Shown: in pieces, positions 44,851 to 52,477 of the stretch
Position numbering within the stretch: position 1 is the stretch's first letter
How the letters are laid out: the number at the start of each line of letters is the position of its first letter
Assembly: GCA_020735665.1 (NCBI GenBank)
Contig: CP085928.1
Coordinates: forward strand, 2,216,501 to 2,280,500
DNA from: Lachnospiraceae bacterium GAM79
GTDB taxonomy: Bacteria; Bacillota; Clostridia; Lachnospirales; Lachnospiraceae
Length of the DNA: 64,000 nt
Direction: 5' to 3'
Notes under the pieces: generated by a model
Seen by the model: only the letters and a program-made list of their open reading frames with translations
The model's database searches: none
What the model was told of the DNA's origin: nothing
Position numbers and translations under genes: made by a program

Positions 44851-45225
44851 TAGATTTCTCACAACGCCGAATATCAGCGCTGCTACGATCAGTATATAGA
44901 TCAGAACCGTATCCACTGTACCAAGCCGATATGTATCTCTTTTTATATAGTTCAAATCTCCCCTGACTATCAGATATATGATACATGGTCCTGCAATGTA
45001 CAAAAACGGATTATAGGAAAAGGATGTCCGTATCTCTCCTTTTAATAAAGACAGGCACGCTCTGGTTATCCCACAACCGGGGCACTGCCAACCGGTCAGA
45101 ACTCGAAATATGCAGGGAACCGCCAAACCGGTCAGTCTGGCAAATGCCGCATACAGGATTCCTGCTAAAAGGATAATGACATCCCGATATATAATCTTTC
45201 GGACACGATTTTTCTTTTCTTTCAT
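44848..45225 (-). CDS. DUF2752 membrane protein
   Basis: 125 residues with three membrane spans. VLTGWQCPGCGITRACLSLL is the hallmark CPGCGxTR motif of DUF2752, which may bind metal or take part in disulphide chemistry; the function is unknown. An Arg/Lys-rich cytoplasmic N-terminus (MKEKKNRVRKIIYRDV) precedes the first span. It follows the DUF4234 gene by 9 bases and is probably cotranscribed with it. Such pairs of DUF4234 and DUF2752 genes are frequent in Lachnospiraceae. Confidence 0.85.
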   Translation of the reverse strand: MKEKKNRVRKIIYRDVIILLAGILYAAFARLTGLAVPCIFRVLTGWQCPGCGITRACLSLLKGEIRTSFSYNPFLYIAGPCIIYLIVRGDLNYIKRDTYRLGTVDTVLIYILIVAALIFGVVRNL

Positions 45226-45234
45226 ATATGTTTC

Positions 45235-45792
45235 TTACTGTCCGTTATATGGGTTGTTATTATCATTTCCATTGCTGTATGGATTATTGCCGCCCTGATT
45301 GTAACCACCATATTGCTGATTCTGGTTGTAACCGCCGTTATATGGTTGCTGATTCTGGTTGTAACCGCCGTTATATGGCTGCTGATTCTGGTTATAAGCT
45401 CCATACTGCTGATTCTGATATCCACCATTATACGGCTGATTATATCCTGTTGTTCCGCTGTACTTGTTAACCGCATCCTGCGCTAATGCATAGTTGATGA
45501 TTCCAAGTCCAAGGAACTGAAGAACTACAAACAGGATACCGCTGTTGCTTGATGGCATACCGTTTCTGTTCTTGATGATATCGACCTTTTCACCCATCTT
45601 ATATGCCCAGTACCATCCGTAAATATTACAGGTAACAATCGTAAGCAGCAGTGCCATTCCACCACCTGCCAAGTCATTCTCGCCTGACATCTCATTTGTA
45701 TCATCTGTAATACATACAAACCAATAAAGCCCATAGATACCACAGGTGACAATTGACAATAAGATACACATGCCAATACTTCTTTGTTTCAT
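45235..45792 (-). CDS. DUF4234 membrane protein with Asn/Gln/Tyr-rich repeat tail
   Basis: 185 residues. GMCILLSIVTCGIYGLYWFV and GMALLLTIVTCNIYGWYWAY are the paired DUF4234 helices, then LFVVLQFLGLGIINYALAQD. From about residue 113 the tail is YNQPYNGGYQNQQYGAYNQN-type low complexity, in which NQQPYNGGYNQ recurs. The tail is cytoplasmic or exposed depending on topology. Tandem DNA units of about 33 bases encode it (45300-45440). The tail may drive clustering. Start at 45792 follows AGGAGGAAAGT. Confidence 0.8.
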   Translation of the reverse strand: MKQRSIGMCILLSIVTCGIYGLYWFVCITDDTNEMSGENDLAGGGMALLLTIVTCNIYGWYWAYKMGEKVDIIKNRNGMPSSNSGILFVVLQFLGLGIINYALAQDAVNKYSGTTGYNQPYNGGYQNQQYGAYNQNQQPYNGGYNQNQQPYNGGYNQNQQYGGYNQGGNNPYSNGNDNNNPYNGQ

Positions 45793-46174
45793 ACTTTCCT
45801 CCTTGCCGACGCGCCTTTCGCATCTCTTTCATAATAAAAAAAGTATAAAATATTTATAAACAACTGTCAACGAAGTTATACAAAAATATTGCACATTCGA
45901 CAATGTTATTGCGTAATCTTCCGTAGTTTGTATCTTATTCTGCTTCATCCCGACAAAATTCCAATAAATTCCAACAATTGCATACAAAAAAATTGAAAAA
46001 AAATACATATCGTGATACAATTTGTTTTTCCGTTATTATTTCAATAACAATATTATAAATATGCCCTGCTTCTCTATTTTATGTTATATGAATATATGCA
46101 ATTTTTCTGTATAATTTATGCATATATGCGAAGCAGTGACGAATACATACTATTTTAAAGAAGAGGTGTCAGTT
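45793..46174. other. AT-rich intergenic region before the carbamoyltransferase-like gene
   Basis: No gene seen. A TATAAT at 46110-46115 is a good -10 for the downstream plus-strand gene, with only a poor -35. A minus-strand frame of 63 codons has no ribosome site and is rejected. Confidence 0.5.
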
Positions 46175-47107
46175 ATGAAAAACATGTTAAACTTCAAGGA
46201 ATTCACAGCAGATGAGCTGATGGATATCCTGAACCTTGCTCTGGATATGAAGAAGAATCCGGAGAAGTACAGCGAATCATTAAAAGGTAAGAAACTTTAT
46301 ACTTTATTTGAAAAGACATCAACCAGAACCTTCCTTTCATTTGCAACCGGCATTACTGAACTAGGCGGTACCTACTACAACCAGTTATGGAAGGATTCCA
46401 ACTTTGTACTTGGTGAACCTGTTTCCGAGATCAAATATGTCTGCCGTAATGTTGATATCATCATGGCACGTCTGATCAAGAATGAAACTGTTGAATTATT
46501 TGGCAAGAATGCAACTGTTCCGTTTATCAACGGCTGCGACAATTCCTACCATCCTTGCCAGATCCTTGCAGATGCCCTCACGATCCTTGAGAAGTTTGGA
46601 ACTCTGGATGTCAATCTGATGTACATCGGTGCAAAGAACAATGTATTTAACTCCCATGTTGAATTCTTCTCCAAGATGAAGAAAGGTACTTTATACGGAC
46701 TGACCCCACTTGTAAATGAGACAGCCTGCGGCCCTGATTTCTATGAAGAAGCAAAGAAAAGCGGTCATTACATCGAACTCGATCCTTCTATGTCTATGGA
46801 AGAAGCAAAAGAATATGCTAATAAGATGGATGTTCTCTACACGGATACATGGGTAGATATGGAATTCTTTAACAATCCTGCTTACCAGAAGCAGAAGGAA
46901 GAAACCCTTGCAAAAATGATGCCTTACCAGTTAAACGGCGACTTCACAAAAGACAGCAAAGCGATCGTATTCCACGATATGCCAATGCATGTCGGCTTCG
47001 AGATCTCTCAGGATGTCGTAGACAAGAACCTCGACCATATCCTTGACGAGGCCGAAAACCGCCGTCATGCCGAAAAGGCCGTAATGTACACACTCTTAAA
47101 TTCATAA
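46175..47107 (+). CDS. Divergent ornithine-carbamoyltransferase-like enzyme
   Basis: 310 residues, the size of a transcarbamylase. The carbamoyl-phosphate motif reads S49-T50-R51-T52-F53 in place of STRTR, followed by LSFATGITELGGTYYNQLWK. HPCQ (126-129) is as in ornithine enzymes. The usual HCLPAxRG segment is replaced by VFHDMPMHVGFEISQD (H267-D268-M269-P270), so the residues that bind the ornithine side chain differ. The start at 46175 has GAGGTGTCAGTT upstream. It precedes pyrBI, but they have a separate promoter. The amino-acid substrate is unknown. It is likely a transcarbamylase with a different acceptor, and loss of activity is also possible. Confidence 0.75.
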   Translation: MKNMLNFKEFTADELMDILNLALDMKKNPEKYSESLKGKKLYTLFEKTSTRTFLSFATGITELGGTYYNQLWKDSNFVLGEPVSEIKYVCRNVDIIMARLIKNETVELFGKNATVPFINGCDNSYHPCQILADALTILEKFGTLDVNLMYIGAKNNVFNSHVEFFSKMKKGTLYGLTPLVNETACGPDFYEEAKKSGHYIELDPSMSMEEAKEYANKMDVLYTDTWVDMEFFNNPAYQKQKEETLAKMMPYQLNGDFTKDSKAIVFHDMPMHVGFEISQDVVDKNLDHILDEAENRRHAEKAVMYTLLNS

Positions 47108-47108
47108 A

Positions 47109-47334
47109 ACCATGGAATGTAAATAACCGCCTGTGGCATACTGTTATGTAGTAAGCCTATCCACTCTGTGTAACTTCGAACTAACCTCGGCAAAGCCTCG
47201 CTAAGGTCTCAGTTACTCGTGTCGGCACTTAGACAGCGTATTTTGCTATTTTATGTGCCGTTACACCGAGGATAGCACGAAAGTGTCTTACGAAATAACA
47301 TGTATGCTCCAGGCGGTTATCTACATTCCATGGT
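47109..47334. repeat. Large hairpin element 2 sharing a core with element 1
   Basis: ACCATGGAATGTAAATAACC (47109 on, continuing GCCTG) pairs with the sequence ending CTACATTCCATGGT (to 47334). The match continues through CATAC, TGTTAT and GTAAG for about 45 bases with small bulges. Residues 47168-47225 (TAACTTCGAACTAACCTCGG ... GCCTCGCTAAGGTCT) repeat the core of element 1. GTGTCGGCAC and GTGCCGTTACAC form an inner hairpin. It lies between the carbamoyltransferase-like gene and the pyrB promoter. Confidence 0.8.
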
Positions 47335-47351
47335 CTTACCGGAAAAATCGG

Positions 47352-47380
47352 TTGCATGCCATTCAGGCAGGTGCTATAAT
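47352..47380 (+). promoter_or_regulatory. Promoter of pyrBI
   Basis: TTGCAT (47352-47357), 17 bases, TATAAT (47375-47380). Transcription would start near 47387, only about 24 bases before the pyrB ATG, leaving no room for a PyrR attenuator. Confidence 0.75.
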
Positions 47381-47410
47381 CGTGGATAGCAAATTTGTAA
47401 GGAGGCTGCC

Positions 47411-48325
47411 ATGAAGCATCTTATAGATCCAATGGATTTAAGTATGGAAGAGCTTGATCACATTTTAAATCTTGCTCAGGATATTATTGATCATAAGGAA
47501 AAATACAGTGAGTTATGCAAAGGAAAGAAGCTCGCTACTTTATTTTTTGAACCAAGTACAAGAACTCGTTTAAGTTTTGAAGCTGCCATGATGGAATTAG
47601 GCGGTAATGTACTTGGTTTTTCTTCTGCCAGTTCATCATCCTCATCTAAGGGTGAAAGCGTTGGTGATACGGTAAAGGTTGTAAGCTGTTATGCAGATAT
47701 CATAGCTATGCGCCATTTCAAGGAAGGTGCTCCGATGCTTGCATCCATGAAATCCGATGTACCGATCATTAATGCAGGTGACGGTGGACATAACCACCCA
47801 ACACAGACACTGGCTGATCTTTTAACGATCAAACGTGAAAAAGGAAGACTGGACAACCTTGTGATCGGCTTCTGCGGAGATCTGATGTTTGGACGTACCG
47901 TTCATTCTCTGATCAAAGCAATGTCCCGTTATGAAAATATCAGTTTTGTGCTTATTTCACCGGATGAATTAAAAATTCCTGATTATATCCGCACAGAAGT
48001 GATCGAGAAGAATAATATACCTTATAAGGAAGTTTCTTCTATGGAGGATGTGATCGGAGAACTGGATATCCTCTATATGACAAGAGTACAGAAAGAACGT
48101 TTCTTCAACGAAGCAGATTACATCCGATTAAAGGATACTTACATACTGGATAACAGCAAGATGGCACTTGCCCGTCCGGATATGTGTGTCCTCCATCCGC
48201 TGCCACGAGTAAATGAGATTGCTGTTGAAGTAGATGACGATCCAAGAGCATGTTATTTCCGTCAGGTATTAAATGGTAAATATGTCCGTATGGCATTAAT
48301 TGCCACACTGCTTGGTTTAGCATAG
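47411..48325 (+). CDS. pyrB: Aspartate carbamoyltransferase catalytic subunit
   Basis: 304 residues. [20 protein letters not shown] is the carbamoyl-phosphate motif, [14 protein letters not shown] the flexible Ser/Lys loop, [17 protein letters not shown] the second site and [20 protein letters not shown] the aspartate-binding segment. It catalyses the first committed step of pyrimidine synthesis. AAGGAGGCTGCC precedes the ATG. It is followed 13 bases later by pyrI, so the enzyme should be the allosteric PyrB6PyrI6 type, unlike that of Bacillus. Confidence 0.97.
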   Translation: MKHLIDPMDLSMEELDHILNLAQDIIDHKEKYSELCKGKKLATLFFEPSTRTRLSFEAAMMELGGNVLGFSSASSSSSSKGESVGDTVKVVSCYADIIAMRHFKEGAPMLASMKSDVPIINAGDGGHNHPTQTLADLLTIKREKGRLDNLVIGFCGDLMFGRTVHSLIKAMSRYENISFVLISPDELKIPDYIRTEVIEKNNIPYKEVSSMEDVIGELDILYMTRVQKERFFNEADYIRLKDTYILDNSKMALARPDMCVLHPLPRVNEIAVEVDDDPRACYFRQVLNGKYVRMALIATLLGLA

Positions 48326-48338
48326 GAGGTACAAACAG

Positions 48339-48752
48339 ATGAACATAGACAGTATTCAAAACGGTATCGTACTTGATCACATTGCCGCAGGCAAGGCACT
48401 CCAGATCTATAATGACCTGCATCTCGACAAGCTGGACTGCTCCGTAGCCATTATCAAAAATGTCAAAAGCCAGAAAATGGGTAAAAAGGATATCTTAAAA
48501 ATAGATCAGGATATCGACATCAACCTTGATGTCCTTGGTTATATCGATCCGGATATCTCGGTTAATATTATCCGCGACGGAAAACTGGTAGAAAAGAAAA
48601 ATATCGAACTTCCGGAACGTCTGGTAGGCATCAAGAAATGTACCAATCCACGTTGTATTACCTCAACGGAACAGGGTATCCAGCACATATTCAAGCTTAC
48701 CGACAGAGCACACAGGATTTATCGTTGTATTTACTGCGAAGCAGATAAATAA
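48339..48752 (+). CDS. pyrI: Aspartate carbamoyltransferase regulatory subunit
   Basis: 137 residues. The N-terminal allosteric domain (NGIVLDHIAAGKALQIYNDL ... DCSVAIIKNVKSQKMGKKDI) binds ATP/CTP. The C-terminal zinc domain has CTNPRCI and YRCIYCEA, four cysteines that attach it to the catalytic trimer. It is shorter at the N-terminus than the E. coli protein, as in many clostridia. AGGAGGTACAAACAG precedes the start. Cotranscribed with pyrB. Confidence 0.95.
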   Translation: MNIDSIQNGIVLDHIAAGKALQIYNDLHLDKLDCSVAIIKNVKSQKMGKKDILKIDQDIDINLDVLGYIDPDISVNIIRDGKLVEKKNIELPERLVGIKKCTNPRCITSTEQGIQHIFKLTDRAHRIYRCIYCEADK

Positions 48753-48764
48753 TTTTACTTACTA

Positions 48765-48792
48765 TTTACTTTTTGCAAAAATATGCTATAAT
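48765..48792 (+). promoter_or_regulatory. Promoter of murA
   Basis: TTTACT (48765-48770), 16 bases, TATAAT (48787-48792), about 98 bases before the murA start. Confidence 0.6.
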
Positions 48793-48889
48793 CTAGAAGT
48801 TATCTGTGCGGTAAAGCATCGAAAAAACTCACCGGCACGATAACCAGACTTTTTAAATATGCTGATTAATATTTAGAGGTGCAATTAGT

Positions 48890-50191
48890 ATGGAACAATA
48901 TGTGATCAAAGGCGGTCAGCCTCTTGAAGGAGAGGTAACAATTGCAGGTGCAAAAAATGCGGCACTCGGTATTCTTGCTGCTGCTGTTATGACCGACCAG
49001 AAAGTTATAATAGAAAATGTACCAAATGTCCGAGATACACGGGTTCTCCTGCAGGCGATCGAAGGTATCGGCGCAAAAGTCCGTTACATAGATGAGCACA
49101 CAGTTTCTATCTGCGGAGCCTCCATTAATCCGAACAGCGATCTATGTGTAGATGACGAATTTATTCGTAAGATCCGTGCTTCTTATTATCTGTTAGGAGC
49201 ACTGCTTGGAAAATATAAGCGCTCTCAGGTAGCATTACCCGGCGGCTGCGATATCGGAGCCAGACCGATCAATCTTCATATAAAAGGATTTGAAGCACTT
49301 GGTGCACAGGTTGATATTACAAATGGAACTATCTCCACTTATGCCGAAGAACTGATTGGAAGCCATATTTATATGGATGTTGCATCCGTTGGTGCAACGA
49401 TCAATATTATGATGGCTGCAGTTCTCGCTGAAGGTAAAACCACCATTGAAAACGCAGCAAAAGAACCACATATTGTCGATGTTGCCAACTTCTTAAACAG
49501 TATGGGCGCAAATATCAAAGGTGCAGGAACTGATGTCATCCGTATCCGTGGTGTTAAAGAACTTCATGGTACTACTTATTCCATCATTCCGGATCAGATT
49601 GAAGCCGGTACATTTATGGTAGCTGCTGCTGCAACAAAAGGAAATGTTCTGATCAAGAATGTCATTCCAAAGCATCTGGAAGCTATCACCTCCAAGTTGA
49701 ACGAGATTGGTGCTCACGTTATTGAATATGATGATTCTGTAAGAGTCATGTCAGATAAACGTTTGAAGTCTACTAATATCAAGACACTTCCATATCCCGG
49801 ATTTCCGACTGATATGCAACCACAGATGGCTGTTACACTGGCTCTTTCAAACGGAACAAGCATCGTAACCGAAAGTATATTTGAAAATCGTTTCAAATAT
49901 GTTGCGGAACTTACAAGAATGGGCGCTCATATCCGTGTGGAAGGCAACACCGCAATTATCGATGGTGTCGAATCCTTCACCGGAGCGAATGTTGCCGCTC
50001 CTGATCTCCGAGCCGGCGCTGCCCTTGTGATTGCCGCATTGGTAGCCGATGATTTTTCAGTTGTATCCGATATCAAGTATATCCAGCGCGGATATGAGAA
50101 ATTCGACGAAAAACTTCAGTGTCTTGGCGCAAAGATTGAAAAAGTAGATACCGAAAAGGACATTCAAAAGTTCAAGTTAAAAATCGGATAA
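48890..50191 (+). CDS. murA: UDP-N-acetylglucosamine 1-carboxyvinyltransferase
   Basis: 433 residues. It begins MEQYVIKGGQPLEGEVTIAG, then AKNAALGILAAAVM (Lys22-type region). VALPGGCDIGARPINLHIKG carries the catalytic Cys (about residue 120, the fosfomycin target), and PYPGFPTDMQPQMAVTLALS and DLRAGAALVIAALVADD complete the inside-out barrel. It adds enolpyruvate to UDP-GlcNAc, the first step of peptidoglycan synthesis. Full length. GAGGTGCAATTAGT precedes the start. Gram-positive genomes often have two copies; which paralogue this is cannot be said. Confidence 0.96.
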   Translation: MEQYVIKGGQPLEGEVTIAGAKNAALGILAAAVMTDQKVIIENVPNVRDTRVLLQAIEGIGAKVRYIDEHTVSICGASINPNSDLCVDDEFIRKIRASYYLLGALLGKYKRSQVALPGGCDIGARPINLHIKGFEALGAQVDITNGTISTYAEELIGSHIYMDVASVGATINIMMAAVLAEGKTTIENAAKEPHIVDVANFLNSMGANIKGAGTDVIRIRGVKELHGTTYSIIPDQIEAGTFMVAAAATKGNVLIKNVIPKHLEAITSKLNEIGAHVIEYDDSVRVMSDKRLKSTNIKTLPYPGFPTDMQPQMAVTLALSNGTSIVTESIFENRFKYVAELTRMGAHIRVEGNTAIIDGVESFTGANVAAPDLRAGAALVIAALVADDFSVVSDIKYIQRGYEKFDEKLQCLGAKIEKVDTEKDIQKFKLKIG

Positions 50192-50210
50192 TCCGATTAC
50201 TGATATACCC

Positions 50211-50252
50211 AAAAATGGATTTTGCTTATATGCAGAATCCATTTTTTTTTAC
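50211..50252 (+). terminator. Intrinsic terminator of murA
   Basis: AAAATGGATTTTGC pairs with GCAGAATCCATTTT (one mismatch), followed by a T run. It starts 20 bases after the stop. Confidence 0.9.
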
Positions 50253-50368
50253 GATTTTTCATAGTTTTTTGAGAAAAAAGGGTTTTGTTTTTTTCAGATT
50301 ATGGTAAACTGTTTTTCAAGAGCGTTTTCGCGTTCTTTTTATGTTTTGAACCCTGAAGGAGAATACAC

Positions 50369-52444
50369 ATGACAAACAAAAAGTCTTATACCGGATCGGG
50401 ATACACCTGTATGTTTCTGCTTACAGCACTTATTTTCAGTCTCCTGATCTGCTTATTTATAAACAACGGCATGGCCGATGCTGCCGGAAAGGAAGGATAT
50501 ATCTCCGAGGGACGTACAAATGTCTACTTCAGAGAATCCCCCGGCGGAAATCCTGTTCAGGAAAACGGAAGTAACATTATGTTAAATGGGGGGCAGGCAT
50601 TAAACGTCGTTGACACCTCTAACGGTTCCTGGTATAAGGTTACTCTGGTATATAACGGAACAACTTATACCGGATATGTATCTTCATCATTTATCACCCT
50701 CGGGAAAAAAGAAGATTCATCGGATACCGAAGCTACAACAGCAAGTGCCGGCGGTTCCGATTCCGACTTTGAAGCATATCTGACCAAACAGGGCTTCCCG
50801 GAAAGCTATAAACCACAGCTTCGTGATCTGCATGCCCTCCATCCAAACTGGACATTCAAAGCTATACAGACCGGATTAGACTGGAACACGGTTATCGACA
50901 ATGAAATCAACAAAGCAGGCCAGATTAAAAATCTGGTTCAGGGAACCAGCGGAGCCCCTCATTATAACTGGCGTTCTACCACAGTCGGATATAACATCAA
51001 GACGGACAAATGGTCCTCTTACGATGGCTCGAACTGGTTTGCTGCTTCAAATGATTTTGTCACTTATTATCTGGATCCACGAACTTACTTATACGAGCGC
51101 TTTGTATTTGCATTTGAAAATCTTTCATATGAAGATACCCAGACCAAATCCGGCGTAGAATCGATTCTTTCCGGTACATTTATGTACAAGTCCAAACCAT
51201 CCGGATACAGTTATACATATTCCGAGTTAATCATCAAAGCTGGGCAGGCAGTCGGTGTCAGCCCATATCATATTGCGTCCCGTATCAAACAAGAGGTAGG
51301 TTCATCCCTGAGCTCGGTTACTAACGGAAAACACGCTACATATCCGGGTATCTATAACTTCTATAATATCGGTGGCTATGACAGTGCCAGCGGTAATGCT
51401 GTAACAAATGCTCTGCGCTGGGCAGCGACCAGCGGTTCCTACGGAAGACCATGGAACAATGTCTACAAGTCCATTTATGGTGGCGCACAGTATATCGGCA
51501 ACAACTACATTTTGAAAAAACAGAATACTTTGTATACACAAAAATTTAACGTTACAAATACATCCAACCTGTTCTCTCATCAATATATGTCAAATGTACA
51601 GGCTGTATCATCAGAAGCATCGAAAGTATTTAATGCCTACGCAGGCTCCGGTACCTTAAATGATGCGATCACTTTCAGCATTCCGGTCTATACCGATATG
51701 CCGGACACAAACACGGGGAAACCGGCAGACAGCGGCAATCCGAATAATTATCTGAAGTCTCTTACGATCGATAATTATTCACTGACACCGACTTTTGCCA
51801 TCAACTCAACAAAGAAATATTCCCTGATCGTATCTGAGAACACAACCTCGGTTAAGATCTCCGCCACCCCGGTAAACAGCCATGCTTCTGTATCCGGAAC
51901 CGGAAAGATCTCCCTGTCAAAGGGAACAAATACAGCTAAAGTTACAGTTACAGCACAAAGTGGTGCAAAACGAACTTATACCATAACTATAGTCCGCGGT
52001 AAGTCAACCGGAAACGGAGGATCTGATCCTGAATTTGACGGAGACTACATCATCTCCGACGAAACAATCAGCGGAGTAGCTCCATCAACTACTGTCTCCT
52101 CTTTCCTGTCAACTCTAGGATGCACAAACGGAACGATAAGCATTACAAATGCTTCCGGTAAGAAAAAGACATCCGGTAAGATCGGAACAGGTGACATTGT
52201 AAAGATCACAGTATCCGGTAATACAAGCACTTATAATGTTATTATCTTTGGTGATGTAACAGGTGATGGTGTGATCAATGCACTGGATCTGTTAAAGATT
52301 CAGAAACATATCATCGGCGCCTCCTCATTAAAGGGTGCATTCCTGCAGGCAGCCAATATCAAACGAAGCGGCGGTCTCTCTGCACTGGATCTGTTAAAGG
52401 TTCAGAAATTCCTGATGGGTGCTGCCAAGATTTCACAAAAATAA
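50369..52444 (+). CDS. Secreted glucosaminidase-like protein with SH3b and dockerin
   Basis: 691 residues. A signal/anchor span (about 11-34) is followed by an SH3b domain (about 47-112, GRTNVYFRESPGGNPVQENG), a glucosaminidase-like domain (about 135-430: AVGVSPYHIASRIKQEVGSS with candidate catalytic Glu309, NFYNIGGYDSA), a cadherin-like beta-sandwich (about 465-545) and a dockerin (about 625-691). The first dockerin repeat GDVTGDGVINALDLLKIQKH has a full Asp/Asn calcium loop. The second, AANIKRSGGLSALDLLKVQK, has lost most calcium ligands. It would cut peptidoglycan glycan strands. The next gene encodes a cohesin-type protein, its probable docking partner. Confidence 0.8.
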   Translation: MTNKKSYTGSGYTCMFLLTALIFSLLICLFINNGMADAAGKEGYISEGRTNVYFRESPGGNPVQENGSNIMLNGGQALNVVDTSNGSWYKVTLVYNGTTYTGYVSSSFITLGKKEDSSDTEATTASAGGSDSDFEAYLTKQGFPESYKPQLRDLHALHPNWTFKAIQTGLDWNTVIDNEINKAGQIKNLVQGTSGAPHYNWRSTTVGYNIKTDKWSSYDGSNWFAASNDFVTYYLDPRTYLYERFVFAFENLSYEDTQTKSGVESILSGTFMYKSKPSGYSYTYSELIIKAGQAVGVSPYHIASRIKQEVGSSLSSVTNGKHATYPGIYNFYNIGGYDSASGNAVTNALRWAATSGSYGRPWNNVYKSIYGGAQYIGNNYILKKQNTLYTQKFNVTNTSNLFSHQYMSNVQAVSSEASKVFNAYAGSGTLNDAITFSIPVYTDMPDTNTGKPADSGNPNNYLKSLTIDNYSLTPTFAINSTKKYSLIVSENTTSVKISATPVNSHASVSGTGKISLSKGTNTAKVTVTAQSGAKRTYTITIVRGKSTGNGGSDPEFDGDYIISDETISGVAPSTTVSSFLSTLGCTNGTISITNASGKKKTSGKIGTGDIVKITVSGNTSTYNVIIFGDVTGDGVINALDLLKIQKHIIGASSLKGAFLQAANIKRSGGLSALDLLKVQKFLMGAAKISQK

Positions 52445-52477
52445 GCCTTTTACAAGGTTATGATAGGAGATATTACT

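Noticed and set aside
45300-45440. CRISPR-like spaced repeats
   Set aside because: Repeats are directly abutting and in frame, encoding the DUF4234 tail; no spacers.
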